Of a DNA stretch of 64,000 bases, positions 35,194 to 47,688 are shown piece by piece. Numbering within the stretch: position 1 is the first letter of the stretch; every line of letters starts with the position of its first letter. The notes beneath the pieces are model-generated. The model saw only the letters and a list, made by a program, of their open reading frames with translations, was not told the DNA's origin and did not search any database. Where the stretch lies: contig QRFJ01002498.1 of the NCBI GenBank assembly GCA_006176705.1, positions 62,001 through 126,000 of the forward strand, read 5' to 3'. The stretch comes from Cocos nucifera (lineage: Eukaryota; Streptophyta; Magnoliopsida; Arecales; Arecaceae). The position numbers and the translations under genes are program-made.

Positions 35194-36842
35194 TTATCCC
35201 AACGGCTTTGTAAGTGGGTCTGCCATATTATCTGCGGAGTTGACTCTCTTGACCTCGACGTAACCCTTCTCGAGGTAATCGTGGATGAGGTGGTATCGCC
35301 GCTCAATGTGCTTAGACTTCTGGTGAGACCTTGGCTCCTTAGCAAGGGCTATGGCGCCATTATTATCGCAGTACAGAGAAATGGCATCTGATGGCATTAC
35401 TCCGATTTCTGCCATATCCTTTTTGTACCAGAATGCTTCCTTCGCAGCCTCTGATGCAACGATATATTCTGCTTCCATGGTGGAATCTGCTATCACGGTT
35501 TGCTTGAAACTCTTCCAGCTGATAGCATCACCATTGCACATAAACAGACTCCCAGATGTCGACTTTCGATCATCTATATCGGACATGAAATCTGAGTCTG
35601 TGTATCCCTGGACATGGAGTTCTCCGTTACCAAAGACCAACATCATATCCTTAGTTCTTCTCAAGTACTTAAGGATACATTTCACAGAAGTCCAGTGTTC
35701 TTCACCTAGATTTGACTGATATCTGCTTGTGATACTCACAGCATGGGCTATATCAGATCGTGTACATAGCATGGCATACATGAGGCTCCCTATTGCAGAA
35801 GCATAAGGGATCTTGCTCATGCATTCTATTTCCTCAGGTGTGCTTGGGCACATCTTCTTGGAAACATGAATACCATATCTGAAGGATATTAATCCCCTCT
35901 TAGAGTTTTCCATACTAAACCTCTTTAGTACTTCCTCTATGTACATCTTCTATGAAAGTCCTAGCATCCTATTCGATCTATCCCTATAGACCTTAATTCC
36001 TAGAATAAAGGATGCTTCACCTAGGTTTTTCATGGAGAATTCCTTGGACAACCATAATTTGACTGTCGTCATCATGGGAATATCATTTTCAATAAGGAGA
36101 ATGTCATCCACGTACAGTATGAGGAAGACAATAGCGATCCCATTGATCTTTTTGAAGACACACGGTTTCTCATCATTTTTTATGAAACCAAACATTTTGA
36201 TCACATCATTGAAACGAGTGTTCCAGCTCTGAGATGCTTGCTTAAGTCCATATATGGACCTTTGCAGCTTACAAACCTTGTGATCAGTATCACTGGATGT
36301 GAAACCTAGGTGTTCCATATAGATATCTTTCTCAAGATATCCATTTAAGAATGTCATTTTCACATTCATTTGCCATATTTCATAATCGAAATAGGCTGAC
36401 ACAGGCAATGCGGATTTTAGCATAGCCACTGAGAAAAAGGTATCCTATAGTCAATGCCTTCGCATTGACTATAACCTTTTGCCACTAGTCTAGTCTTGAA
36501 TGTCTCCACATTTCCATCTGCACCAATCTTTCTCTTGAAGATCCATTTACACCCAATAGGTACTATACCTTCTGATGGATCTACCAAGGTCCAGACTTGG
36601 TTTGAGTGCATCGAGTCAATTTCTGACTGTATTGCCTCTATCCATTTCTCAGAGTCGATATCTAATATCGTCTCGTTGTAGGGTTTGGGATCATCACCAT
36701 GAGCACCATTACCTATGAGGAACATTTCCTCAACGTCCTTTGAAATAATACCTAAGTATCTTTTAGAGGGATGGGAAACTCTTTTCGATCTACGAGGTGG
36801 AGGAGGTAGTGTTCTTATTGGCTCAACCTGATTTGGTTCCAA
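35194..36842 (-). pseudogene. El-5 RT and RNase H, nearly intact
   Basis: RT N-terminal section 36842-36417 (DSEKWIEAIQSEIDSMHSNQ, FKTRLVAKGYSQCEGIDY), then a one-base frameshift near 36425, then 36429-35950 with the catalytic LYVDDILLIEND. A single in-frame stop follows (35947-35949), then the 250-codon section 35946-35194 carries RNase H: RSDIAHAVSITSRYQS, DSDFMSDIDDRKSTSG, ADSTMEAEY and CDNNGAIALAKEP. Family function: copying of element RNA to DNA and RNA removal. With one frameshift and one stop it is inactive as it stands. Confidence 0.92.
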
Positions 36843-36899
36843 TTGGTCCTTAGCTCGTTGTTCTTGTGAGACTTTCTCATTAAGATTAATCTGCTTTTC

Positions 36900-38233
36900 G
36901 ATGCCGTTGTTTTGAATAAACTATTTTTCAAGAAAGATGGCATGTCAACTCACAATCACATTGTGGTCTTCTGGAATGTAGAAATAGTATCCTAATGACT
37001 CTTTAGGATATCCTATGAATTGAGCTCTGAAGGACCTAAACTCTAACTTGTCCGCTTGTTGTCTTTTGACATGAGCTGGACAATCCCAAATTCTGAGATG
37101 ACTCAGACTTGGTTTCTTACCGTGCCATATCTCATACGTTTGGTAGGAACGTCTTAGAGAAATCCTATTCAGTAAATTAAGTTAACAATGAATGTCCCCA
37201 AAGAAAAACAGAGAGGTCTGTGAAGCTCATCATGGATCGAACCAATCCAACAGAATCCGATTTCTCCATTCTAAAATCCCATTGAGTTGAGTGTTCCTGA
37301 TGGAGTCCATTGAGAGACTATACCATTTTTCTTGAATAGTCTAGGAATCTCGACTAAGGTATTCACCTCCTCGATCTGATCGAAGAATCTTAATGGTTTT
37401 TCAGTTTATTTTTCTACTTCATGTCTGAATTCTTTGAACTTTTCAAAAAGCTTCAGACTTATGTCTCATAAGATACACATACCCATACCTAGACAGATCA
37501 CGATAAAGGTAATGAAGTAGAACAAAATTGCCTCTAGTCGGCACATCAAATGGGCCGCACACAATCATTGTACTAGGCAAGGAATCTGTGGCCCTTTCCC
37601 CATGTCCTACAAAAAGGATGGTCATTTTGCCTTGGAGACAAGATTCACAAGTTGGATATGACTCGAAGTTAATGACTTAATAGCCTATTTTTTTCTAATT
37701 TGTTTGATCCTATTCTTCGTTATATGACCTAATCTCAGTGCCATAGTATCTATCATTTGAACTATCCCTAGCGTTGGCATTCACGTTTTGCTTCGATTGT
37801 TAAATAGGTACATCAATATGTAGCTGATAAGACCGTTAATAAAAAAATTCATTTCAATTTTATTTTTCATAAAGAATGTTTATAATGGTCCTTAAAGAAT
37901 AATCACATAGCCTTCTAGTGCTAAGCATGAAACAGAAATCAAATTCCTGCTAGCTGCAGGCACATAATAACAGTCTTTCAAAACTAAATCTAAACCAAAT
38001 GGTAATCGAAGAGGATATGTTTCCACCGCCATTGTAGCAACTCTTGCTCCATTATCGATGCGTAAGATCATGTCTCCATCCCTCAGCCTCCTGCTATCCT
38101 CAAGACCCTGCATGAAAGTGCACAAATGAGCACTAGAATCAGAGTCAAGCATCCAACTGGATGCAGAAAAAACCATAAGGTTAGACTCAATAACGAGCAT
38201 ACCTCCAGAAGGACCTTCCTTCTTGTTCTTCAA
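36900..38233 (-). pseudogene. El-5 protease and integrase, broken
   Basis: Protease in 38233-37892: WMLDSDSSAHLC has Asp in place of the triad Gly; then LVLKDCYYVPAASRNLISVS, normal family wording. GAG-pre-integrase around 37740. Integrase core piece 37625-37443 (HGERATDSLPS, CGPFDVPTRGN, LSRYGYVYLMRHKSEAF). Many one-base deletions break the rest to 36900. Confidence 0.83.
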
Positions 38234-38239
38234 GGTGGC

Positions 38240-39036
38240 CAGGTAAGTATGGCAGTTCCACTTTCAGTGGCCATCGCTGTTGCAATGGAAACACTTTTCT
38301 TTGGCAGCGGCTTTCATCTTCGGCTCTACCTTCTTCTTCTTTGCTCCTTCCATCTTTTACTTTTTCACAGACTTCTTTTTCTTTCCACAAGACTTTCTTT
38401 TGGAAGAAGTCCATTCCATAGCAAGAACTGAGCCTTTAGAACCTTTCATAGAAAGCTCAGCGGTGACCAGCATGTTCATTAATTCGGCCAAAAAATTTTG
38501 AAGTTTATGCATATGGTAATTCATGATGAATTGCCTGTATGCATCAGTCAAGGATTGCAGAATAATATCGTTCTGTAGATCTAAGTCAACTTTACACCGA
38601 GCTTCTCAAGCTCTTCCATGTCCTTGATCATCATCAGACAGTGATCTTGGACTGACTGTCCATCACGCATCTTAGCCTTAAAAAGTTGTTTCGTGACTTG
38701 ATACTTGGCTGCGCGACTCTGTTCACCAAACATCTCCCGCAAGTGAGCCAACATTTGGCAAGCAGTCTCGATGTCTTTATGTTTGCGCTGGAGCTCATCA
38801 GACATTGAGCCCAACATGTAATATCTGGCCTTATTGTCTTCGTCTATCCATTTTTTTAGAGATGCTCTTTATTCAGTGGATGGATGGGTTGGTAAGGTGG
38901 GAGGGTCCTTGTCCAGTACATGGGTTGACTTCTCAAAATCCAAAATAATTTTATAGTTTCTAAGCCAATCTTTATAATTAGGTCCGATCAGTCTATGTGT
39001 GTCCAAGATACGTGCTAATGGATTGGACGCAGGCAT
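38240..39036 (-). pseudogene. El-5 gag, broken
   Basis: ATG at 39036 (MPASNPLARILDTHRLIGPN), the standard Copia gag start. Continues through 38817-38581 (ETACQMLAHLREMFGEQSR, QSVQDHCLMMIKDMEEL) and the Lys-rich section 38551-38357. A CCHC knuckle near 38290-38245 reads CFHCNSDGH, then a stop from a Trp codon. Pieces are in different frames. Confidence 0.83.
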
Positions 39037-39054
39037 TTTCCTATAGAGAGTCAA

Positions 39055-40893
39055 AGATTCTAGTTAGATACTGTAATTATGATTTGATCAATTTATTTAG
39101 AGATTTTATTTTTAAATAAATTAGCTCCCACTATTTTCTTGGATCCCTACACTTCCTCTGTAGAGATGCGAAAATCTTCACGATTAATGATTTCTAGTGG
39201 ATGGTGCGGTCTCACCAACTGACTCATCACCTCACCTAACAGTTATTGATTATGGGTTAGCTAATGAGTGAACAACTCTTGTTCAATGATTCTCTAATCA
39301 TGGTGCACCCAAACTTGATCTCTAATTCATGAATCTCACCATATCCAAAATATCGATCCACTCCTTAGTTAAGTCGACCCACCATTTGCATAGACTCGGA
39401 GTTCCTAATTGAGCTCTTCACCGTATCTGAAATATTGAGGCCCAACTCATCCTCTACCCATTAGCATCCAATGCCTAATAGATCAGGTTGTATCTTTTCG
39501 GTGCAATTGACCACTGTTATTCAGTCGAGAATAATCAACCCTGGGAAGGCCCGCACATCTACAATGGTGGAAGACCTCAGACTAATCTTTCTTAGGAGAA
39601 TTGATTTAGTCTCATTAAACTAGACTTTCATAGTCATAATAATTATGACTAACCTAGTGCATGGTTAGCTCGGATTATTGACACCTTCAGATCAGAACTG
39701 TTCAACAGATATGGCCAGGTAAGTGAGACCGGTGGAAGGAATATGCCATTAACTCATAGAAAAATGCATTCAGAATCAGTATTCCAATTTAAAAACTAGT
39801 CGGTCGTATGTGCCAAACTTATCTTAGACACCAAATTATTGAGCTAAACCAATTGGATTAGCCTATAATCCAAAACTCTAATCTCTAGCCTAATAGGTCT
39901 TGCATTGATCGTGACTCATCTGACCCAGACTTAATCCTATTAGCTGTCAATTTAAAGCATTGTCGATCCCATCTAACCACTCTTAATCTCGATTGATCAA
40001 CTGTTTAGACCTAATTGAGCTACCCTAAGTCCTGATCCAGTATTAGAATATGTTTGTAGATCTAAAAATCTCAATTTTAATCTAATTTATATTTCATGAT
40101 CTTAATTCTTAATTAGAGTAGGGTTCATAAAATAAAATATGCATAATAAATCCTAGAGTTTCAGGATCTAGAGTTTACAGAAAGTAAGTTTTGAGTTTCT
40201 GATTAAGACGAACATGCAGCACCCCTGCACATCATAAGAACCACCCCCCATTGATGGAGGGAGAGGCTTTAAATCCTTTCTTCGTTCTTATGACCGGACG
40301 ATCAATACGGAATGCCTAATTAGGAACATCAATACTAGAAAATAGAATTAGATCTATATCATATATCTCAGTATATAAATTAGATCTAATCATGGCATAT
40401 TTTGCATACATTCTCATGTATCGAATCATGCATGTTTCAGAATCTAAATTATCTCATAATAATCTAAAAAATTAGATTTAAATTGATCTTATCAAAATAA
40501 ACTCTAATCTAGAATAACTATTTAAATTATCCTACAACTAGTCCTAGACATGCATCAATCATATCTCATATGATGTTTAAAATTAAATAATTTTTATTAC
40601 TATTTTTAGATATTATTATAATAATCGTATAATATTAAAAAATAGTAAATAAATAGATCTAAAATATGATTTAATCAAAATAAATCATAAACATGCCAAG
40701 ACTATTCTATAGAACTTTCTATTTTAACTAGCATGCCATATTTTCTAATCTTAATCCAAATTATTTAATTTTAATTTTTTTAATTTTAGATCTGATCAAA
40801 TCTCATGTATATCTTAAAATTATTTATTTTAACTTATTAGAATAGATTAAAATCAGATCTAAATACTTTATGAACCTGCTACTGATTACCAGT
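39055..40893 (-). other. El-5 5' leader
   Basis: Untranslated stretch homologous to the El-4 leader. The degenerate primer-binding site (40878-40891, minus TGGTAATCAGTAGC) has two extra bases relative to the canonical one. Confidence 0.7.
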
Positions 40894-43107
40894 TGAAGGA
40901 AAATCCTATTTTCCAGATCAGGTTCGTTCAAATGCTGACGGATCAAGAGATATATTTCAAAAAATTTTTCTCTTGATCCTAATCAGATCTATGATATTTT
41001 AGATCTAATTCTTATTATATCTAAAATAAAAATAAAAATTTAAAATAAATTAAATCAAATTTAATTTATCTTAATGTTGAATCCTATTATCCATTGATGA
41101 TCCTATTGTAGCGAAAATTCATGATCTAGCACGCAAAGTGTCTGGCCTTAACCAGTATCCACTCTGGACTGATCTGGAGATCTTCTTCTTCTCTATCACA
41201 TCTCCAAAAATTAGACTCGATCTGATCTAGAGATCTTCAAAAATACCTTCGAAGATCACAGTCTCCTTTGCAGCAGTGCAGCCTTCTAGATTTCAGTCGC
41301 CTTTCTCTCGTCTGGATTGAAACCAACCAAGAAATCCAAACCTCTTGTGGACGTGGAGAGGAGGAGGGAAGGGTTTGGCATGAGGAAGTAGGGGAGAGAG
41401 CCCTTGGCGCGTGGAATTGAATCTCTTTTCCAATGTAATTTGCGTTGAGCAGCGTCTTATTTAAGACTATCTATGATCCAACTCCTTTTCTTCCCAACCA
41501 ATCATAACCCTTTTGAATTAGATCTAAATCTGATTTGCTGGAAATAAGTCCCTTGGATTCTCCTTTAATGGCCTAAGACCAGTCAATAGTTGGTCTAGGA
41601 GAACTCTAATGGAATCCAAAAGTGAGATGAGTCCCTGTCCAATAGACTCCTGGCATCTCCAGCTTGGCACCACCCAAAAGGGTGCATGCACCCTCCTCCT
41701 TGCCAGGTTCTGGAGGGGAACAGGCCCCACCAGCTCTTCAAATAGGTGCATGATACGTGACGAAATCAAAGTGTCAATGTCAATATTTGATCAGTCAAAC
41801 GGTCAACTTTTGACCAAAGTCAAAGATAGAAAGGGCAGTGTAAAAAAATGATAGGATAATTTATAAAAGACAACTCTTTCTGACCGGACAGTCCCAAACC
41901 AGACAGTGAAAGCCTTGAATGAGCACAAACTCCTTTGGCTCAGTCAAGACATAACTGATTATGAATAGTAAAAGAAGAACTAGGTTCAATCGAGTGCTAG
42001 CATTGATTTTCTTGAACCTAATGAATATCATTCAATCAATTGACTGGATTAGGCAATTATGATCACCAATTCAAACCTTATTTGTAATCCAGTAGATTCA
42101 ATTCTATATGATAATGGAATATTCATATCTTCTATTCAGCACATCATCGAAACTCCTTCGATGGATCGATAACTCTCTGATTCAACAGCATAGAAGATCT
42201 ATCATCTTAAAATTATTTAATGCGTTCCAAAATCCACTTGTGACATCTAGCAGTATATTGCTGCAACCATCAGAGCTGAATGCGAATCTCTTGCAATACA
42301 CTGTGTTAATTTCTTCTATCTTGAGCCCCAATCAGATTAGGTTTATGGTAAACCGTCAAATACCCTAGTTTTTTCTTGTATTTTAATCATTCTATTCAAG
42401 CGTCCAGTGTGAAAATCCTAAATAGAAACTCTTTCTATATTCACGCGCCAATGGCCATGGGCTTCTGGACTGATTCTTAGATTATCCATAGGCTGCTCTC
42501 TTACCACCGAGTGATAATTATCATCTTATGCAAATCCAGTTTCCTACAGAAACATTAGATCCACAACATACCACCTCAGTTCGGGGAGGGCTAGAAGATC
42601 GATAATGTGTAGTCAAACAAATAACATCTCTCAATGAAACTGTCGAGCATCTCAGGTCAAAGACCAGATAACACCACTGCCCAGATCGAGTCAGTCATTG
42701 ACGAGAAGTAGACTTCCTAATGATTACTTAAGGTGTCACGCTCAGTGCCCTCATTCTCTAATGAGTATCTGTACCTCACTCTGTGTCTCCACATCATAGA
42801 CTCAAGACTCGTCTACTAAAGAAAGCGATGTACACCAACCTTTCAGATCAAATCACCATCCTCGTGATGATCCTATGTCGAGCGATTTATGAGTTAATAT
42901 GATTATTCATTGACTTTAAATTTTAACTCTTGAAAATATGAATTATCTATACCATTAACTTCAGAAGATGTATCACACACTAAATACACATATGTGAGTA
43001 GAAATAATTTATTTTATTTATTATAGTCAAAATTATATTAATATTTGTTCAGTATTATTTGATGTTAGTATATAAAGGTCACCAATTCTGACTTAGACAT
43101 AACTACA
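40894..43107 (-). repeat. El-5 5' LTR (right copy)
   Basis: 2214 bp; starts TGAAGGAAAA, ends 'ataactaca' where the sister has 'atctaaca'. Heavily littered with one-base insertions and deletions compared with every other LTR of the family. Confidence 0.9.
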
Positions 43108-43112
43108 TTGAA

Positions 43113-46100
43113 AAATCAATATTAATAGAACTTACTTCAATAGATAAATTGAAAGTTAATCTTCTCTAATCTTTTAGTGTATACATATTTTTTTAAAAAA
43201 TAAAATTATATTAACTAAATTTTAGTTCAATTTATATCAATTTATATCAAAAAGTCTATTTTTGCCTTAAGTTCTACTGCACTATCTTTTAACAAAAAGA
43301 AAAGAATATTTTGTATCAAATCTAGTTTTATACAGCTTATACGATATCATTTGAGATAAAATCAAAAATTTCATATCTTTTCTAAACTTAATTAAATAAT
43401 ATTTTTTAAGAAAAGAAAGATTTAAGTTTAAATAGAATATCTCTCTATGATTTATTTTGCATGATCTATTGGTGTCAATTTAAATTAACTTATTAAAATA
43501 ATTTGATCTGAATTTAATTGATTCATCTTTTTCGATCAAAAACTTCAATGATTGATATCATTTAGATTATTATTGTCTTATATTCTATCACTTTATCTTT
43601 GACAAATAGAAGAAAAAATCCTTGCGTATAATCCAGTTTGCATTTTGACATTATACCTTGAATAAATTATAAAATTGATACCTTTATGCTTCAAATTGAT
43701 TAATACTATTTAACCTCTTTATGATTTTCTTTGAATGATTTATTCAAATTTCTAATTTTGGAAGGATCAATCCATCTTGGACTTATAAAGCTCAAAAAAA
43801 TAAACAAAAACTTCTTTCAAATAGTATAAATAAGCAATTCTCAAAAACCTATCATAATTGATATCATAATTTGTATCAAGATAGAAGAATAGTTGCTTGT
43901 CTCAAATCTAATTTCATGGCTATATTCTTGTTATTATAATATTTTGAGAAATAATATCTATCAATGTTTGAATGATTTACTTTAATATCAAATAAAAGAG
44001 AAGTATTTTCAAGACTATATATCTAAATTTTGTAGCCTAAAGTTTCTTATTAATTAAAATAATGAAGTAACATCTACATTGACATACTTTTGGATTTTTA
44101 ATGATTGTTATCATTGTAAAACATCTTTTGAAGTAAAAAATAAATTTAAAAAAAAAATTAGTTTCTACATGAGTGAATGCTATGTTTATTTGAGATATAA
44201 ATGCATAATTTAATACTTAATTCATTCAATTATGCTTGTTCTCTTAAAATTTATTTAATTCTAAAATAACTTTGTTTGCAAAAATAAGGGAGAGAAACAT
44301 CAAAGATAAAATGATTACTAACTTGAATATCAATCAAATTAAAAAAATCTATCTTAAAAGTCAAATTTATATTAATTAGATTAATATGGTATCAATTAAT
44401 TATGCTTAACTTAAAAAAAAAAGGAGGAGAATAATTTTAAATGTTAAAATCTATTCTACAAGAATTATAAAAAAAAGGAAGAGAAAATATCATGTGATGA
44501 ATTTTTTAATATTTAGGAGGAGAGATATTGATTAAGTTAACTAATTTAAATTTGATTGTAAATATTAATAAATTTTAATATTGATTTTAAATTCTCAATC
44601 ATTTATCTTAAAATTTTCTCATTTTGAGCTTTGCTTTAATTGATTTTAGACTCTCAATTAAGTACCTTATAGTTTTTCTCTAATTTTGCTTATATGTGGT
44701 TATTAAATTTGATTTACTTAATTTGAAGTAGTATCAGACAAATAAATTAATTTTTATTATCTAAAATTATTTATGAATTTAGATATTATTCATATGCTAA
44801 TTTGCATGAACTTGATAATTTTGGAGTTAAATTAAATTTAAAATATATTCTTACTCCAAATAAATTAATTTTGATACATACTTCTAATTTTGAAACTTAT
44901 TTAAAAATCTAAATATAATATAAAATTTTTGATGTACATTTAAAAATTATTATAAAATTATTTTTGCTCTAATACCAATGTTGACTTGCTCGATGTATTT
45001 TCGATACATATCTTTTTTAGACTTAATTAGTTAATTTTTTTTTTAAAAAAAAGATTGAATATTAAAGAATATATTATGCTTGATTTCATAATCAAATTTT
45101 TTGAAAAGCTCTATTCCTCTTAAAGCTTAAAAATGCATATTTGAAAATCTGATTAAAAAAATCATACTAATTCAAAAAGGAAAAGAATCTTAGATATTTG
45201 AATTCAAGCTAATTTCTGAAAAAGAATCAATATTTTAAATATATTTTAAATCAAAAGATAAGTTTTCAAAAGAAAAATGATTCATTTGACTTTAATTTGA
45301 TAAATCTCTTATTTGAAATACTCTTACATCTTATTGATTTTGATGATTTTTTTTAATCCTTTTCATGAGTTTTTTTATGCTATCAAAAAGGGGGAAGGAA
45401 TGATATCAAATAGAATTTTGGGTTTGGACATATTTTACTTGGTATCAATTATGCTAAAATATCTTGAAAAAATTCTATCCCTTAAATATCTTAATAAAAT
45501 CAACATTTAAATATTTTAGAAAGGAAGAGAGTGATATTAATATGAATTTGATATCAAACATGCTTACCTTTCATATTAAATATCCCGTGAAGTTCAAATT
45601 TGATACCCTCTTAAACTTAAATTAAAATTTTCTAAATTTGATATATTTATCTGAATTTTGATTGATTTTGATGATATTTCTTATTTCTTTCCATAAGAAT
45701 AATTTTTTTTAGAAAAGAAGAGAATAAAATTTTAATTAAATGTTATGCTTAATTCAAATCCTTGATAAGCTAATTTTTGAAATTCTAAGATATTTTTTGA
45801 ATCAAAAGCCAAGTTTTCAAAGGGGAGATGATTTATTTGAATTAATTTTTTGAATCAATTTTGACTCAAAATATATTGATTTGCATGATACATCTTAGAT
45901 CTTTTCCATAAACTTTTTGATATTGTCAAAAAGGAAGAGAAGATTTATTGAGTATATGCTATGCTTGAGCATATAATACATTTCATGGAGCTTATTGAAA
46001 GTTTTTTAAAATCTATGAATCTGAATTTAAGTTGAATAGGAGCCTTCATGAAGTGTGCATTTATATTTGTGTATATTATCACTTCATAATTTATACTAGC

Positions 46101-46175
46101 CAATTTATTGAAATACATTAAATTTTATTTCTATGCATATACTTAAAATTTTGCTATCATCAAAAAGAGAGAGAT
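43113..46175 (+). other. El-3 3' interior with serial polypurine tracts
   Basis: Very AT-rich, without coding domains. Purine tracts on the plus strand recur near 44284, 44410, 44470, 44515, 45385-45400, 45520, 45928-45943 and finally 46162-46174. The last (aaaaagagagaga) abuts the LTR and is the functional-looking polypurine tract. 'tgattttgatgat' words at about 45333 and 45659, like the LTR start, alternate with the tracts. Confidence 0.7.
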
Positions 46176-47683
46176 TGTTGACCCTATGATTGATTTTGAT
46201 GATCGCTAAACTTTGAGTATTTAAATATTCAACCATATATTCCAAGAGTGAATGTAGATCTTTTTAGAAATTCAAATTAAAAAAATTAATCCAAGAAAAG
46301 ATCCACACAAAAATCACCAAGTCAAGAGCTTCAAGAAAGTTGAATTGATAAAGATGTTTGAAGAAGGACAAAATCATAATTTCACCAAGTTAGAGATCAA
46401 GAAAATATTTTTTGGAAACTTCAAGAGTATTAGAGAAGAATTTAGAATTTTTGGAGGTAATTTGGAAAGATTCAGAAGTCAAAAAATGAAGAAAAATAAG
46501 TTTGGATAAAAGGGACCGATCCTTAGGTCATCCTTTTTTGATTTAGCATGATGGCACGCAAGGCTGGGAGTAGCACGTTGAAAAGGGGTGACCCCTAGGT
46601 CATCCCCTATAGGTCTTGAGTGTATAATAGAAAATAGTTTTCTTGCATATTGCAAAAGGGGCGACCTATGGGATGCCCCATGAAAAAAGGGGCAACCCAT
46701 GGGGCACCCCCGACGATGAAAAATCCTGTAATGGTTAGTTTTTCTGTCCATTATTTATGTATTTAATGCTCAATAAAAGCTCTCCCGTAACTCAAAATGG
46801 CTACTACTAATCCTCCAGCATTGCTTAAAGGTATAAAAGACTAGAGATTCAATTGAAATAAAAACTAAGAAAATTTGAAAGAGAAATCATCATTTCTTGG
46901 AGGAAATATTGAATGTCATTGAAAAGAGAGAGAGAATAGAGAGGAACCAAGCTTCAAAATCAGAGGACTTTTAAGAGAAACTATCTCCATCATCTTCCAC
47001 ATCCTCTCAAGCATCAAGAAGAAAAGTTGAAGCATCATTTGAGCCATCCAACACCAACTTCTTTGAGCTTCAAAGAATTCTAATTTCTATTTTTTTTATT
47101 TTGTACTGAAACTTATACTTGTATTTTTATTTCTTTACATGTTTCTTTAGAGAAAAGAAACTTGAGAATTAGGCCGGTCCAAGCCCGTAATTAGATGTTG
47201 TAAAGGTTGTGGTTGGTACCCTCATTGAAAATCAACTAGGTTGTTAGTGAGTTCGAAAAACTAATGGTATTTGGTTTTAGTTGGTGAGCTTAGAAAAGTA
47301 ACTAAATTTTGTTTGTGAGCCCGAGAAAACAAACACACTATAATCAAGAAAAGATTATAGTAGAATTTTCAAAGAAAACTTGGAGAGTGGACGTAGGAAC
47401 GGGTTGCTCCGAACCACTATAAAACTTTATGTGTTTGTGATTGTATTATTCACTTTCTTGCTTTACTTATCTTTACTTCTTACTTTATTTGTATTAGTAC
47501 TTGCTTAGCTTAGCCATAATTCTTGCATAGTTTCATACACATTTGATTCCGCTGCATACACTACAAAATTATTTCAAGCTGAATTAATTTAAGTAAAGCA
47601 CATATTTGTTTAGAGTTAAATTTAGCCAAAATTTTTATAAACCCAATTCACCCCTCTTCTTGGATTGCTACCTCTGGACAACA
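46176..47683 (+). repeat. El-3 3' LTR
   Basis: 1508 bp, TGTTGACCCTATGATTG to CTGGACAACA. Palindromic cluster at about 46510-46712. The ATAAG duplication follows directly. Confidence 0.93.
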
Positions 47684-47688
47684 ATAAG

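Larger units (their letters stand above)
32935..43107 (-). mobile_element. El-5: Copia retrotransposon, sister of El-4
   Basis: Duplication TTGAA at 32930-32934 and 43108-43112; LTRs 32935-35122 and 40894-43107. Same gene order, orientation and family as El-4. RT-RNase H is the best preserved pol block of the window, whereas LTRs, leader and integrase show a striking excess of one-base deletions. Confidence 0.93.
18171..47683 (+). mobile_element. El-3: Sirevirus-like gag-only LTR element hosting two insertions
   Basis: LTRs 18171-19703 and 46176-47683; 5-bp duplication ATAAG at 18166-18170 and 47684-47688. Its own sequence, once El-4 and El-5 are removed, is 18171-21393, 31485-32934 and 43113-47683: about 9.2 kb. 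It contains gag but no recognisable protease, integrase, RT or RNase H; the remainder is very AT-rich non-coding DNA. Serial polypurine tracts and the 'tgattttgatgat' LTR start tie it to the same broad group as El-1. It inserted into the GAG-pre-integrase domain of El-1, in opposite orientation. Confidence 0.92.

Noticed and set aside
35351..35719. Plus-strand ORF of 122 codons
   Set aside because: Antisense to the well-supported El-5 RNase H frame.
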